64,000 nt of DNA from Rhynchopus euleeides (lineage: Eukaryota > Euglenozoa > Diplonemea > Diplonemida > Diplonemidae), in assembly GCA_963210315.1 (NCBI GenBank), contig OY723285.1, positions 1,860,001 through 1,924,000 of the forward strand, read 5' to 3'. The translations under genes and the position numbers were made by a program. The notes under the pieces are model-generated. The model was given only the letters and a program-made list of their open reading frames with translations. It had not been told where the DNA came from and ran no database searches. Shown here piece by piece: positions 10,632 through 20,300 of this stretch (the first letter of the stretch is position 1; each line of letters starts with the position of its first letter).

Positions 10632-11647
10632 CCCACCACCCCCATGTGCCGCGTGGCATATCCGACCCCCTTGTTGGCGCCTTGCAGAGGCCACGCCACG
10701 CCACAGTGCACCCGCTGCAGGTCGGCGGTGGTGACGGCTTGCAGGGCGAGCTCCATACAGGAGAGGGGAGTTGCGAGTACGGTTCTGCGGTCTGCAATTT
10801 GTGTTGTGATGTAATCGAGGTGTGATTTCCTTGGGTTGGCCAGGGCACACAGTTGGGGGGGGGTGAGAGCGCCAAGGTTGCTGGCGTGGTGGGCGGGGTG
10901 GGGGGTGGGGTGCCAGGCGCTTCCCTCTGTGCCAAACAAACGTAAAAAGGGGCTGTGCCTCCCCCCCCCCCCCTCACGTCTCCAGGGGAGGGGGTGTGGT
11001 GTGGTGTGGTGTGGTGTGGTGGCGCGGCTCGCCCTTTTCTGCATCTGTAGAGCGAAATGACGCCCACGAGTTTTTTTAACAGTTTACCCCCCACCCCTGC
11101 CCACCGCCCCCACACGCCCCTACCCCCGGCCCCTCGTGTGTGTGATGCCCCTCTTGCCTGCCACGCACGGTTTTGCCCTTTTTGGCGCAGGCCATGCCTG
11201 CTGCAGCAAGCCAAGCAAAAGGGATGGAGGAGGGTAGGGTGAGTGATGACACAGCCTCGGTTGGTTCGATTCCCTTTCACGGGCTGAGCTCGCGAGGGGA
11301 GGTGATGCCTGATAAGGGGGTTGAGAACCGGAGAGCATCGGGGTGTGGGGCTCAGCTTCCCCCACGCCCCACGCCTTTCTCCCCCGCCACCCCTCGCCCC
11401 CCCCCCCCCCCCCCCCCCCCACACTGCCTTGCCGGAGCGCTCTTTTTTTTGCTATAACCTGCTCCCCAGGCTGGGGTGTTCTCGCGATCGACGGATACCC
11501 GCTGGTTCTTCTCTCCCCGCATAGTTTTTCAGGTCACGGTAAAAAAGACTCACCGACCCACCCCTCCACACACCCATTTCCCTGCAGTGCCCCTGCCCAC
11601 GCCAACCCCAATCCCCCCGGGAGCGTGGGCCAGACGCACACCACACA
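10632..11647. other. Intergenic, no gene seen
   Basis: A GC-rich stretch with C/G tracts (10964-10973, 11398-11420) and a GTGTG-type tract near 10995-11020. At 11473-11502 lies a roughly 30-bp segment (minus-strand core CGATCGCGAGAACACCC) that recurs at 27351-27379 on the plus strand. Confidence 0.4.
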
Positions 11648-12403
11648 ATGGCAGACCTCGTCACTCTGGTGTCCAACGACGCGATTGTGCTGCGCGTCGA
11701 CAGCCATGCCGACCGCATGGTGGCCATCACCCCTTTGACCCGAGACCCCCGTGGCGGGCCCAAAGGGGGTTGGAAGGAGGGTTGCAGCCTGCCGGAGAAG
11801 GTAGGCCGCGGGGCCACCCCTGTCCTGCGGTTCATCAAAGGGTTTAGCATCACAGATGAGGTGGCGCAGGGCGCGGAGCTCCCTGCGCTGTGGCCGGGGT
11901 CTGTTTTCGAGTGCCGCCGCATCAATGTGCACCGGAAGTCGCTTATGAATAAAGAGGTGGTTATTCAGGGTGTCATGGGAGGGAAGCTGCTGCATGAGAC
12001 CGAGTGGCAGCTCCCTGCAGACGGCGGCGGCGGCGCCCGCGTCTCGCTTTTTGTGGAAAAGCAGCTGCACCAGCCACCGGGCTTCCAGCTGGTGTGCCGC
12101 GACACAGATGCCGACGAGGAGGACGCGTGCACCGACACCTCGCCCCGCTTCCGCATCGCCGAGTCGGATGTGCCGCCCGGGCTGCTGCTGAGGAAGGGCG
12201 CTGCATTCACCTGCGCGTCGCTCACCCTCTCGCAGAGTGTCGAAGGTGCGGTGCCCCTCCCCCCTGGGATGGACCCCGCCCCCGGCCTCCCGGTGGTGCG
12301 CAGCATCGACGGCGGGGTGGATGCCTGCACCGACATGACCCTCACGCTGCAGGATGCAACCTACTTCAACATTTCGCGCTGGAGCGATCGGTATGCTGGG
12401 TAG
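11648..12403 (+). CDS. Hypothetical protein, 251 residues
   Basis: The frame begins at an ATG in CACACAATGG and ends with TAG at 12401-12403. The N-terminus MADLVTLVSNDAIVLRVDSH reads like a compact beta-rich domain. A low-complexity ADGGGGARV linker near 125 is followed by a second half with regularly spaced Cys residues (CRDTDADEEDACTD, TCASLTL, DACTDMTL) and the phrase VEKQLHQPPGFQL. The second half could be a repeated beta domain, because LSQSVEGAVP and the DACTD motif recur. No signal peptide, membrane segment or known catalytic motif. I do not recognise the family. Confidence 0.6.
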   Translation: MADLVTLVSNDAIVLRVDSHADRMVAITPLTRDPRGGPKGGWKEGCSLPEKVGRGATPVLRFIKGFSITDEVAQGAELPALWPGSVFECRRINVHRKSLMNKEVVIQGVMGGKLLHETEWQLPADGGGGARVSLFVEKQLHQPPGFQLVCRDTDADEEDACTDTSPRFRIAESDVPPGLLLRKGAAFTCASLTLSQSVEGAVPLPPGMDPAPGLPVVRSIDGGVDACTDMTLTLQDATYFNISRWSDRYAG

Positions 12404-12731
12404 GCAGGCCTGTCGCTAACTTTTCGATTTTGGAGATTTGGTGGGTTGACGCTCCTGTTTTGGGGGGGGATCAGGGGGGAAAACACTAGGGGTCAATTTT
12501 TCTCGCGCGCGCTTCGCGCGCGCTCGTGTTGTTGCCTAATTTTCCCGTCGGTGGACCACTAGGTGGGCACGGTGTGAGGCGCTGGGTTCCTTCCGTGGTT
12601 CCTCTCCCGCTCGCGCCATCCTCGGGTGCCGGAGGAAACCCAAAAAATGGCTTTCGGGACCATGATTTACCCCCTGATATGCCACGGCCGTTGAAGCGCA
12701 AGGACTTGGTTACTAGACGGGCACGCGAGAT

Positions 12732-12964
12732 GGGGGGTCTGGGGGGCAGAGCCCCCCAGCCGCCGGAGGCCACGGTAGTGAACATCTGTTCATTGTGGGC
12801 GTACAGATTCTGTGTGAGTTGGCTGCGTCCCCCTGAGGCTACTGGAGTGGTTGGATTCCCTGACCTGGTGGGAATCGAATGACTTGAGTACGAGACATAC
12901 ACCACAGGGGGGTCTGGGGGCGGAGCCCCCCAGCCGCCGGAGGCCACGGTAGTGAACATCTGTT
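12732..12964 (+). repeat. Pair of GC-hairpin repeats with conserved linker
   Basis: Two copies of a roughly 59-bp unit. Each has a G/C hairpin (CTGGGGGGC, short loop, GCCCCCCAG) followed by CCGCCGGAGGCCACGGTAGTGAACATCTGTTC (cited here in part: core CCGGAGGCCACGGTAGTGAA). They are separated by about 115 bp beginning GGGCGTACAGATTCTGTGTG. The same pair and linker recur at 32467-32692 and 43338-43555, with single units at 16168-16228 and 31121-31180. Confidence 0.8.
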
Positions 12965-12985
12965 CCTGCAAAACCATACTCTCTT

Positions 12986-13258
12986 CGACGTCGACCCAGT
13001 GAAAGTGGGTTGACGCTTGGTCGACGCTTGGTGAGCGTCGACCCAGTGTAACCGGGTCAACGCTAGGTTAGCGTCGACCCAGCGTAATAAATGGGTTGAC
13101 GCTTGGTCCAGGCTTGAATGGCAACCCAGTTCCACTGGGTCGACGCTCCAAGCCTCGACCAAGCGTCAACCCAGTTCCACTGGGTCGACGCTTTTTTATG
13201 GGGGGGGAAACCCAAAATCACTGGGTCGACGGTCGACGCTTAGCGACATGCCTGCTGG
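12986..13258. repeat. Cluster of inverted GTCGACCCAGT repeats
   Basis: Roughly 270 bp built from alternating copies, in both orientations, of a 20-bp unit reading TGGGTTGACGCTTGG or its complement, including SalI-like GTCGAC palindromes. It resembles the subterminal arrays of TIR elements, but no transposase or clear borders are visible. Confidence 0.65.
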
Positions 13259-13291
13259 GTAGGGGGGGAGGCGAGCGGGGGGGGGGGGGTA

Positions 13292-14812
13292 GGGGGGCCC
13301 AAAACCCCCTTTTTCGTGTAATATTTCAAAAAGCTACCCCAAAAAGTGACCCCAGACCCCCAAAACCACCCCACACCGGTCCAAAAATGGTCTGTGGGGG
13401 TCTGGTAACCAGTTTTGAGGGTCTACACACCCCCAGATGGTGTAAAAATGCGAAAAAATGGGTGTTTTTGGGCCTTTTGGCTAAATGGGGGAAATGGGGT
13501 GTTTTGCAAAAAAAAACGCAAAAAAATGGGCAAAAACACCGTAGAATGGCCATGTGGTGGGTACCAGTGCCCACGGGGTGTCCAGGGGGCCCATCCAGGC
13601 ACCACACGACACCTTTTCAGCCCCCCAGGCACCCCAGATGGTGGTTTTTTACTGTTTTTTCATACCCCTGACAAACCCCTGACACCACCGGGCACCTATT
13701 TTTTCCGCTGTCAAGATGACCTGGGCTCCAGCAAGACCCTGCAAATGGCCCCCAAACCATGTGGCATGCACCTGGGAGGCCCCCAGAGGGGGTAGATGGT
13801 GATGGGGGGCCCTCCGAGTGGTGTCAGATGGGTCATGGTGGGCGGCATAATATGCACCCTCTAACAAGGGAGAACAACCCATTTTTACAGATGGTGTCCT
13901 CGGGGCCGCGGCTGACATCGCTCGCCCGGGAAGTGTGAGGCTGTGTGCGCTGCGTCCTGCACATAGGCTCCGAGCGTGCGATACGCCCTTGAGCAGTCGA
14001 TGTGGTCGTCAGGGCATGCAATTGCGTGGTAGTGCGAAATGGATGCTGCAGAGGGTGAAGGGCAGCCTGTTTTCAGCCTTTCAAGATCAGTAATCATCTC
14101 CTGTCCAGTCGGTTAGATGCACTTTGCATCGCTGCACATTGCATCGGGTACACAGAGCGCAGATGCTGCAGAAAGGCATGGGCAGTCGGCCTCGAAGACA
14201 CCATCTGTAAAAATGGGTTGTTCTCCCTTGTTAGAGGGTGCATATTATGCCGCCCACCATGACCCATCTGACACCACTCGGAGGGCCCCCCATCACCATC
14301 TACCCCCTCTGGGGGCCTCCCAGGTGCATGCCACATGGTTTGGGGGCCATTTGCAGGGTCTTGCTGGAGCCCAGGTCATCTTGACAGCGGAAAAAATAGG
14401 TGCCCGGTGGTGTCAGGGGTTTGTCAGGGGTTTGTCAGGGGTATGAAAAAACAGTAAAAAACCACCATCTGGGGTGCCTGGGGGGCTGAAAAGGTGTCGT
14501 GTGGTGCCTGGATGGGCCCCCTGGACACCCCGTGGGCACTGGTACCCACCACATGGCCATTCTACGGTGTTTTTTGCCCATTTTTTTGCGTTTTTTTGCA
14601 AAACACCCCATTTCCCCCATTTGGCCAAAAGGCCCAAAACACCCATTTTTTCGCATTTTTACACCATCTGGGGGTGTGTAGACCCTCAAAACTGGTTACC
14701 AGACCCCCACAGACCATTTTTGGACCGGTGTGGGGTGGTTTTGGGGGTCTGGGGTCACTTTTTGGGGCATTTTTTCACCGATTACACGAAAAAGGGGGGT
14801 TTTGGGCCCCCC
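13292..14812. mobile_element. Foldback element family B
   Basis: A 1521-bp element with inverted arms of about 610 bp (13292-13903 and 14192-14812) and a 290-bp spacer. It starts GGGGGGCCCAAAACCCC. TA flanks it at 13290-13291, inside a G tract, and at 14813-14814, where the next element begins. The arms are nearly identical with a few single-base differences, including homopolymer length changes. No coding capacity seen. Confidence 0.85.
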
Positions 14813-15086
14813 TAGGCATACAGTGCATCCGAATCGGATCCGATACATTATCGGACGATTATCGGATGATTATCGGACGATTATCGGATCCGATAATCAT
14901 CCGATAATTTTTTTGGGTGGGTTTTTCAATCAGAAAATGTTACCAATATTCTGCCTGATCAGGGTCAGTGGTCGATTCAACCGGAAAAAGTTTTGGGGGC
15001 CACCATTCGACCATTCGACCGGCCCCATTCGACCGGGGGCCGAATAGGTGAACCATTCGACTGGGGCAAAAAAAATTATGGGGGGT

Positions 15087-16085
15087 GGTGCCCCTGATTT
15101 ACCCCTTTTTCACTACGCACAAACTACGCAATCTGGGGGGGGGGTCTCGCTTTTTGGTCCCCCCCCAGTTTTTTTTGGTCCCCCTTTCTGCGTGGCTACT
15201 GAGACAGGACTGGAGGCACTGCGCTGACCGAGCAAAAAATTATTGCCAGAACTCACTATACACCGTACGAAAGAACGCACGACATGTGGGGCGGGACTCC
15301 AGAAACACCTGGGCAAGGTTGCCCCATGCCCAGAAACACCTGAGAAGGAAGTGAGTTCCAGGAGCCGCGTAGAACACCCTCGAGATTGTGAATGATGATA
15401 CGATCACAGCCTTCAGGGCGCTGCGAGGTGCCACCCTGAAGGTGGCCCTTGACATCAAGGAGAGCGTCGGCCGAGGGGTCGACGAAAAGCTGAAGAAGGC
15501 GCTACTGGCACTGGATCCCGCGGGGTATACGGAGGTCACCGCCACACAGGCAACCTCCGCTGACAACGTCCAGGAGACGTTATCCGAGGGGATCACAACG
15601 GCACTAGAGATCTGTGTCACGGGATCCAGGCGCCCACTCTCCCTCGACGGTCTGGGGATTGTTGTTGGGTATGGTGTCGTTTCCTGCAGCTGCAAAAAAG
15701 CGTAGCAACTGTGCTTCCTTCTTCCTTAATGATGCGTTGACGCTTCCACCCGGAGGAGCTGAAGCAGGCACCGCTTAATGATGTGTTGATGCTTCCACCC
15801 GACGAGCTGAAGCAGGCACCGCGCCAAAGGGCACCCCCAAAGAGACCTGCAAAGACTGCGTCGAAACCCGCACCGAAGGCTGCCAGCGCTGCAGCACCTG
15901 AAGAACCTGCAGCACCTGCAGCACCTGAAGCGCCTGCACCCTCACTGACCCCGGAACAGCAAGAACTCCTTGAGTTTGGGGTCCCGGCATAGAGACAGAG
16001 AATGGCTGAGTAAATCAAAAAATGAGACCCCCCCCCCCCTTTTCACTACGCACAAACTACGCAATATGGGGTCGTCAGGGGCACC
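15087..16085. mobile_element. 1-kb element with GGTGCCCCTGA ends, copy 1
   Basis: The 11-bp inverted ends GGTGCCCCTGA enclose 999 bp. Just inside both ends the sequence CACTACGCACAAACTACGCA is repeated in the same orientation. Copy 2 at 33436-34435 is almost identical, with differences mainly in homopolymer length and single bases. A 49-bp tandem duplication (about 15726-15823) lies between its two small frames. Confidence 0.8.
15388..15705 (+). CDS. Small conserved frame of the 1-kb element, 105 residues
   Basis: This frame is the same in copy 2 (33736-34053). It has no ATG: it opens at a GTG and a stop lies shortly upstream, so it may be an exon or not a gene. The translation is helix-prone, with alternating acidic and hydrophobic residues (TLKVALDIKESVGRGVDEKL) and a final SCSCKKA. 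A second frame downstream (about 15783-15992) is rich in Ala, Pro and Lys (APPKRPAKTASKPAPKAA), like a linker-histone tail. Low expectation of function. Confidence 0.25.
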   Translation: MNDDTITAFRALRGATLKVALDIKESVGRGVDEKLKKALLALDPAGYTEVTATQATSADNVQETLSEGITTALEICVTGSRRPLSLDGLGIVVGYGVVSCSCKKA

Positions 16086-17171
16086 AGGGGGGCACCAAAA
16101 TCCCGGGGTGGCCCATACTCGACCTCAGGAAGCTGGACACAGTCCAGAAACTGTACCCCACAAGGAACAGGTGTTTCACTACCGTGGCCTCCGGCGGCTG
16201 GGGGGGCTCCGCCCCCCAGACCCCCCATGTAGACTCTCTTTGCATTCTCTGGACCACCTCGAAGGGTGCACCACGTGCCAAGCATCCAAGCATGGGAACT
16301 AGGCTGGAAACTGATTCAGTCATTGAAATAGATGGGGACAGGCAGCCACGGCGCAAGTGTAGGTGCAGCTGTGCTGCATTCTTGAGGGCTCACGCTACGT
16401 CAAAAACCACGCCCTCATCCAAACGTGCAAGGGCTGAGCCAAGGCGTCAACCCCTTCGGCCTCGTCAGCGCCCCAGGAACACAGGCCCCGTCATTGGTTT
16501 TCGACGACGATGGAGATGATGACCCGTGCCGCGCGCACACCAGCCAACAATGCCCCGGTGCTAGGGACGGGGCCGAGGGGGGTGGTGTGGCAGGCAGGGA
16601 AGTGCACGGGACTCGATGGTGGGAGGGCTTGGCGCGCGAAGCGCCCCCCATCCAGATTGGGTGGGCTTGCTGCGTCCAGCTTACTGAGGCTACTGAGGGC
16701 CGTCCGGTCTCCATCACCCGATATGACTCCGCATTATCGCGCAGGCACAAGACGAGGTAGTCTCCAGATACATGCCACAGGTCTGGTCCCGAAGCTCCCC
16801 AGACCCCCCTGGTGGCCCCCTCCGGAAAGTGTTACAACAATCCCCGTGGCTATTTAGTCAATGCCGGATTTTCGAAAGCCAACGCCCCAGGGACACCTGC
16901 AGGACAAGGGCGCCAGTACCGCTGACTACGCGGTGGTCCCGACGGAAGCGCGCGACGCGGTGGTGGAGCGGGGGTCGGTGCAGGACGAGCTCCCTCGGGT
17001 GCACCCTCAGTGTGCAAATCAGCTGGCAGCTCTGATGAGCTGCGGCTGCACGACTCCACTAAAACTCAAAAAAAATATCAAGCGCGGGGTCTGGGGGGTT
17101 TCTCGTGAGGCAGAAATATCGACAAAAAGGGGAAAGAGTGTGTTCTGGTGCCCACAACGCACACGAACACT
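16086..17171. other. Left part of the 10.3-kb element, no confident gene
   Basis: It contains one GC-hairpin repeat at 16168-16228 in minus orientation. Between 16300 and 17060 the three plus frames each give 60-110-residue fragments, some Arg/Pro-rich, which could be a decayed coding region, but no motif is recognisable. Confidence 0.35.
16168..16228 (-). repeat. GC-hairpin repeat, single unit
   Basis: Same unit as at 12732, in reverse orientation, with an intact G/C hairpin. Confidence 0.75.
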
Positions 17172-17262
17172 GATTATCGGATGATTATCGGTTGTCCGAT
17201 AATATCCGATAATGTCCGATAATCATCCGATAATCGTCCGATAATGTCCGATAATGCCCTCG
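17172..17262. repeat. TCCGATAAT repeat block left of the retroelement ORFs
   Basis: About nine copies of TCCGATAAT or its complement occur in 90 bp. The block ends 56 bp from the ORF2 stop. A matching block starts at 25020, about 120 bp from the first ATG of ORF1. Confidence 0.75.
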
Positions 17263-17317
17263 ACTTGTTTGGGATGGAGCGGCCTATCCAGGGCGCAGCC
17301 ATCCACACAGCTACCCG

Positions 17318-20300
17318 CTATCGTGGTGCCTCCGGCTCCCCCTTCCCCAATGTCACGCGGCTCTGCCCAATATCGAGCTCCTCGACCGCCTTGTTCGCCA
17401 GCCTGTCGGCTTGCTTGTTGTAGTGTCTCAGTACATGCCGTAGCGAGACCTCCGCCCCCGACCCCCTGAGTCGGACTAGCAGCGACACTGCCTCGTCGCG
17501 TAGCGGGATGAGCTCAGGTGCCTTGCAAGCTATGTCACGGTTTGCCTGACTAATCACCAGACTGCTGTCTCCGTATACCCTCGCGGTTCCCGTGAACTGT
17601 ATGGCCAGCAACCGCTGAAGACACCTCAGGAGTCCGGTGTACTCAGCCACGTTGATCGTGTCGGCGTCCGGCAACCGCTCGCACAAATCCCATCTGCGCT
17701 TTTTCCCCGGTCCGTACTGCACCGCACCCACGCCCGTACCCGCCCGTCTCTTCGCCCTGGCGCTCTCCGCGCGCATCGAGCCATCAAAGAACACATTCGT
17801 TTCGGTGTCCACCGGCAGCAGGTCCTCCTGCTTGGCCCGTGCTTGGTCCGCAGCCGCTTCCTCCTCATATTTCCGCAGCCGTCCCGGCCGGGAGTCCTGG
17901 TTGGTATACTGCGGCACCTGCATTGTGGTCCAAGAACCCACGTGGGTTGTGACCCGCTCCGCCAGCTCCCGCAGTGCGTCCTCTACCACACTCTGCGCCG
18001 CGAGGATGGGCCTGTACGTCAGCCCCGTGGTGTTGTCCCCGTAGAAGGAACGCAATGCCGGGCAGTGTTCTATGACCTTGCCGGAGAAGACATACGGCCC
18101 CGCCACCTTCTGCACCGCCCGAAGACAGGCTGAGATGGCCCCCGCCTTCTGCCGCATGGTCGTTGCCTCCGTGTTCGGCTGCCCCCTGCCGGTATACTGA
18201 CGTAAGCGGTCGCCGGTATACGCCTCAAAGTCCATCGCGAGTTCGGAGTAGGACACAGTCCTCCTCGCGTTGTGACGCATGTCCGGCCACACCAGTGCCC
18301 CCAGCCAGCCCCGCAACGCCGCGTACGTCGTTGGCCCCAAATTCCAGCTCTTCGGGGGCGGACCCCTGGGGATGACGTCATCATACTTCGTATGTGGCGC
18401 CCCCGGTGCCCAATTCCACGGATAGGCCGTGTCCGACTTAACCGCCGTCGACTCCCCCGTTTGCGCCCCCAGGAGCTGCTTGCGCCGGAGGATGATCTCC
18501 GCGTACATGCGCAGCAGCGCCGACAGTGCGCTCTTGTTGGACATCGTTGCCATCATGCGAAACCCCGTGGGTAGTAGTCCATTCCGCCGCAGACACTCCG
18601 GCCAAGATGTCCGATCCGCCGCCACCAATGCCGCGTATTCCTCCATGTCCCGCACAGACTGCGTTTCCGGGCACCCCCACCACATGTGTTGATGGTCTTC
18701 GTCCGCCTGCCCGCACAGCTTGCACGTGGGGGATTCCCGTTCCTCCGGCTTGCCGCCCTCCCGGGACTTGCGTTCCTGTGTCACCTGATCTCCCACCAGG
18801 ATGCTCCGCATGATGCCCGTTCGATAGGCACCCGGCTCGTCCTGCAGTATCTTGGCCGTGAGTTTGTATTCCACTCCCCGTCCTATACCCTGCGTGTCAT
18901 CGCGGCCCTGCCTCTCGATCGCTGCGTACTTGCCGGCGCGCATGGCCTCCCGCAGCGCGTGTTGCAAGGCCCCCCTGTCAGGCGCGTCCAGCCCCCAGGC
19001 CTCACCACTCGGCAACACAATTTCCTGCTGAGTCGACCAGGACCACCCCAACGTCGCCACGTCGTCCCGCAGCAGCCCCATCGGCCCTGGCGTCTTAGGC
19101 TGACCTGCCCTGGGGGGGTTCTGGCGTAGCCGCCACACCTCCTTCACCAAATCCCCCATCCGCCCCGTGCCGTCTGTGTTGATGACCGTGTTGAACGCCA
19201 ACACCCTTTGGTATGCCGAGTATGACGAGGGGTCCACTCGGTGCTGGGGGGCCAGTAGCACCAGTGCCAGCTCCTGGCACCGCCTTGTGCGTCGCGATCC
19301 CCACAGCGCCCTCAGCACCCCTCTGTGCAGCGATTGCATGCTCCCCACCAGGGGCCTCGCCACGTGTATCCCATATGTTGCTGAGGGCATGTACCTCGTC
19401 GCGATCACTTGCACCTTAGCATCGTACGACAGGTTGAGGTGCTGTAGCCGCCGCAATATCTGCAACTCCTTGAGTATGCGGTCGTCTAGCGGCCCTCCTC
19501 TCTTGGGGGTTGCCTTCAGGGATATAGGCGCCTGCAGGTCGCCGAACGACCCGATCGCCTGCACCAGTTTGTGGCCCCCGACCTGCAGGTCCAGCTTCTG
19601 CTCGCGGTTGGTGCTGAAGCAGACCCCCTTGTCCCCGTACTCCATCGACGTGGCATCACTGAACTCCTGCGATATCTCCAGGGCCCTTTTGAGGTCATCG
19701 AGAGTGCGCGAAAGGATCTTTGTGTCGTCCGCATAAACACCCGTCGTGCAGTTCGTGCCCGCCGTCACCGCCCTGTCCCACACACTCATCAACGCGTTCA
19801 GTACCACCACCGACAGAGCGCACCCCTGCAGGATGCCGTTGGCCGCCTGGAATTCCTCCCCCACACTGCCGTGTATGCGGAAGCGGCGCCGGAGTCCTCG
19901 GTACATGGCCCGCATCGGCCTAATCACCCGCTGGTCCAACCCCATCCTCTCCAGAAGACTGAACGCAATGTCCCACGGCACCGTGTCGAAGCACTTCTTG
20001 ATGTCGAGGAGTGCCCCCCGCAGATGCTGACCCGTGAGCACCGCCCTTTCGATCAGTAGCGCCGTGTGCATGTATGCGTGCAGCGTGCCCCTGCCTTTGC
20101 GGAACCCGTACATGTTAGGCGTCGCCCACGATTCCTGCCATTCCAGCATATCCACCATCCGCGTTTTCGCCCACAGCCTGTACACAGCGGACATCACTGT
20201 GATGGGCCGGTGTTGAAGCGGCGAGGGGTCTTCCACCTTCGGGATCATGCTGATGGTTGCCTGCATTAGCGCCTCCGGCCACACCCCCGATGTCTCAACC

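Noticed and set aside
15351-15372. 22-bp GTGAGT...TAG mini-intron joining two small frames
   Set aside because: Joining leads to an immediate stop codon.
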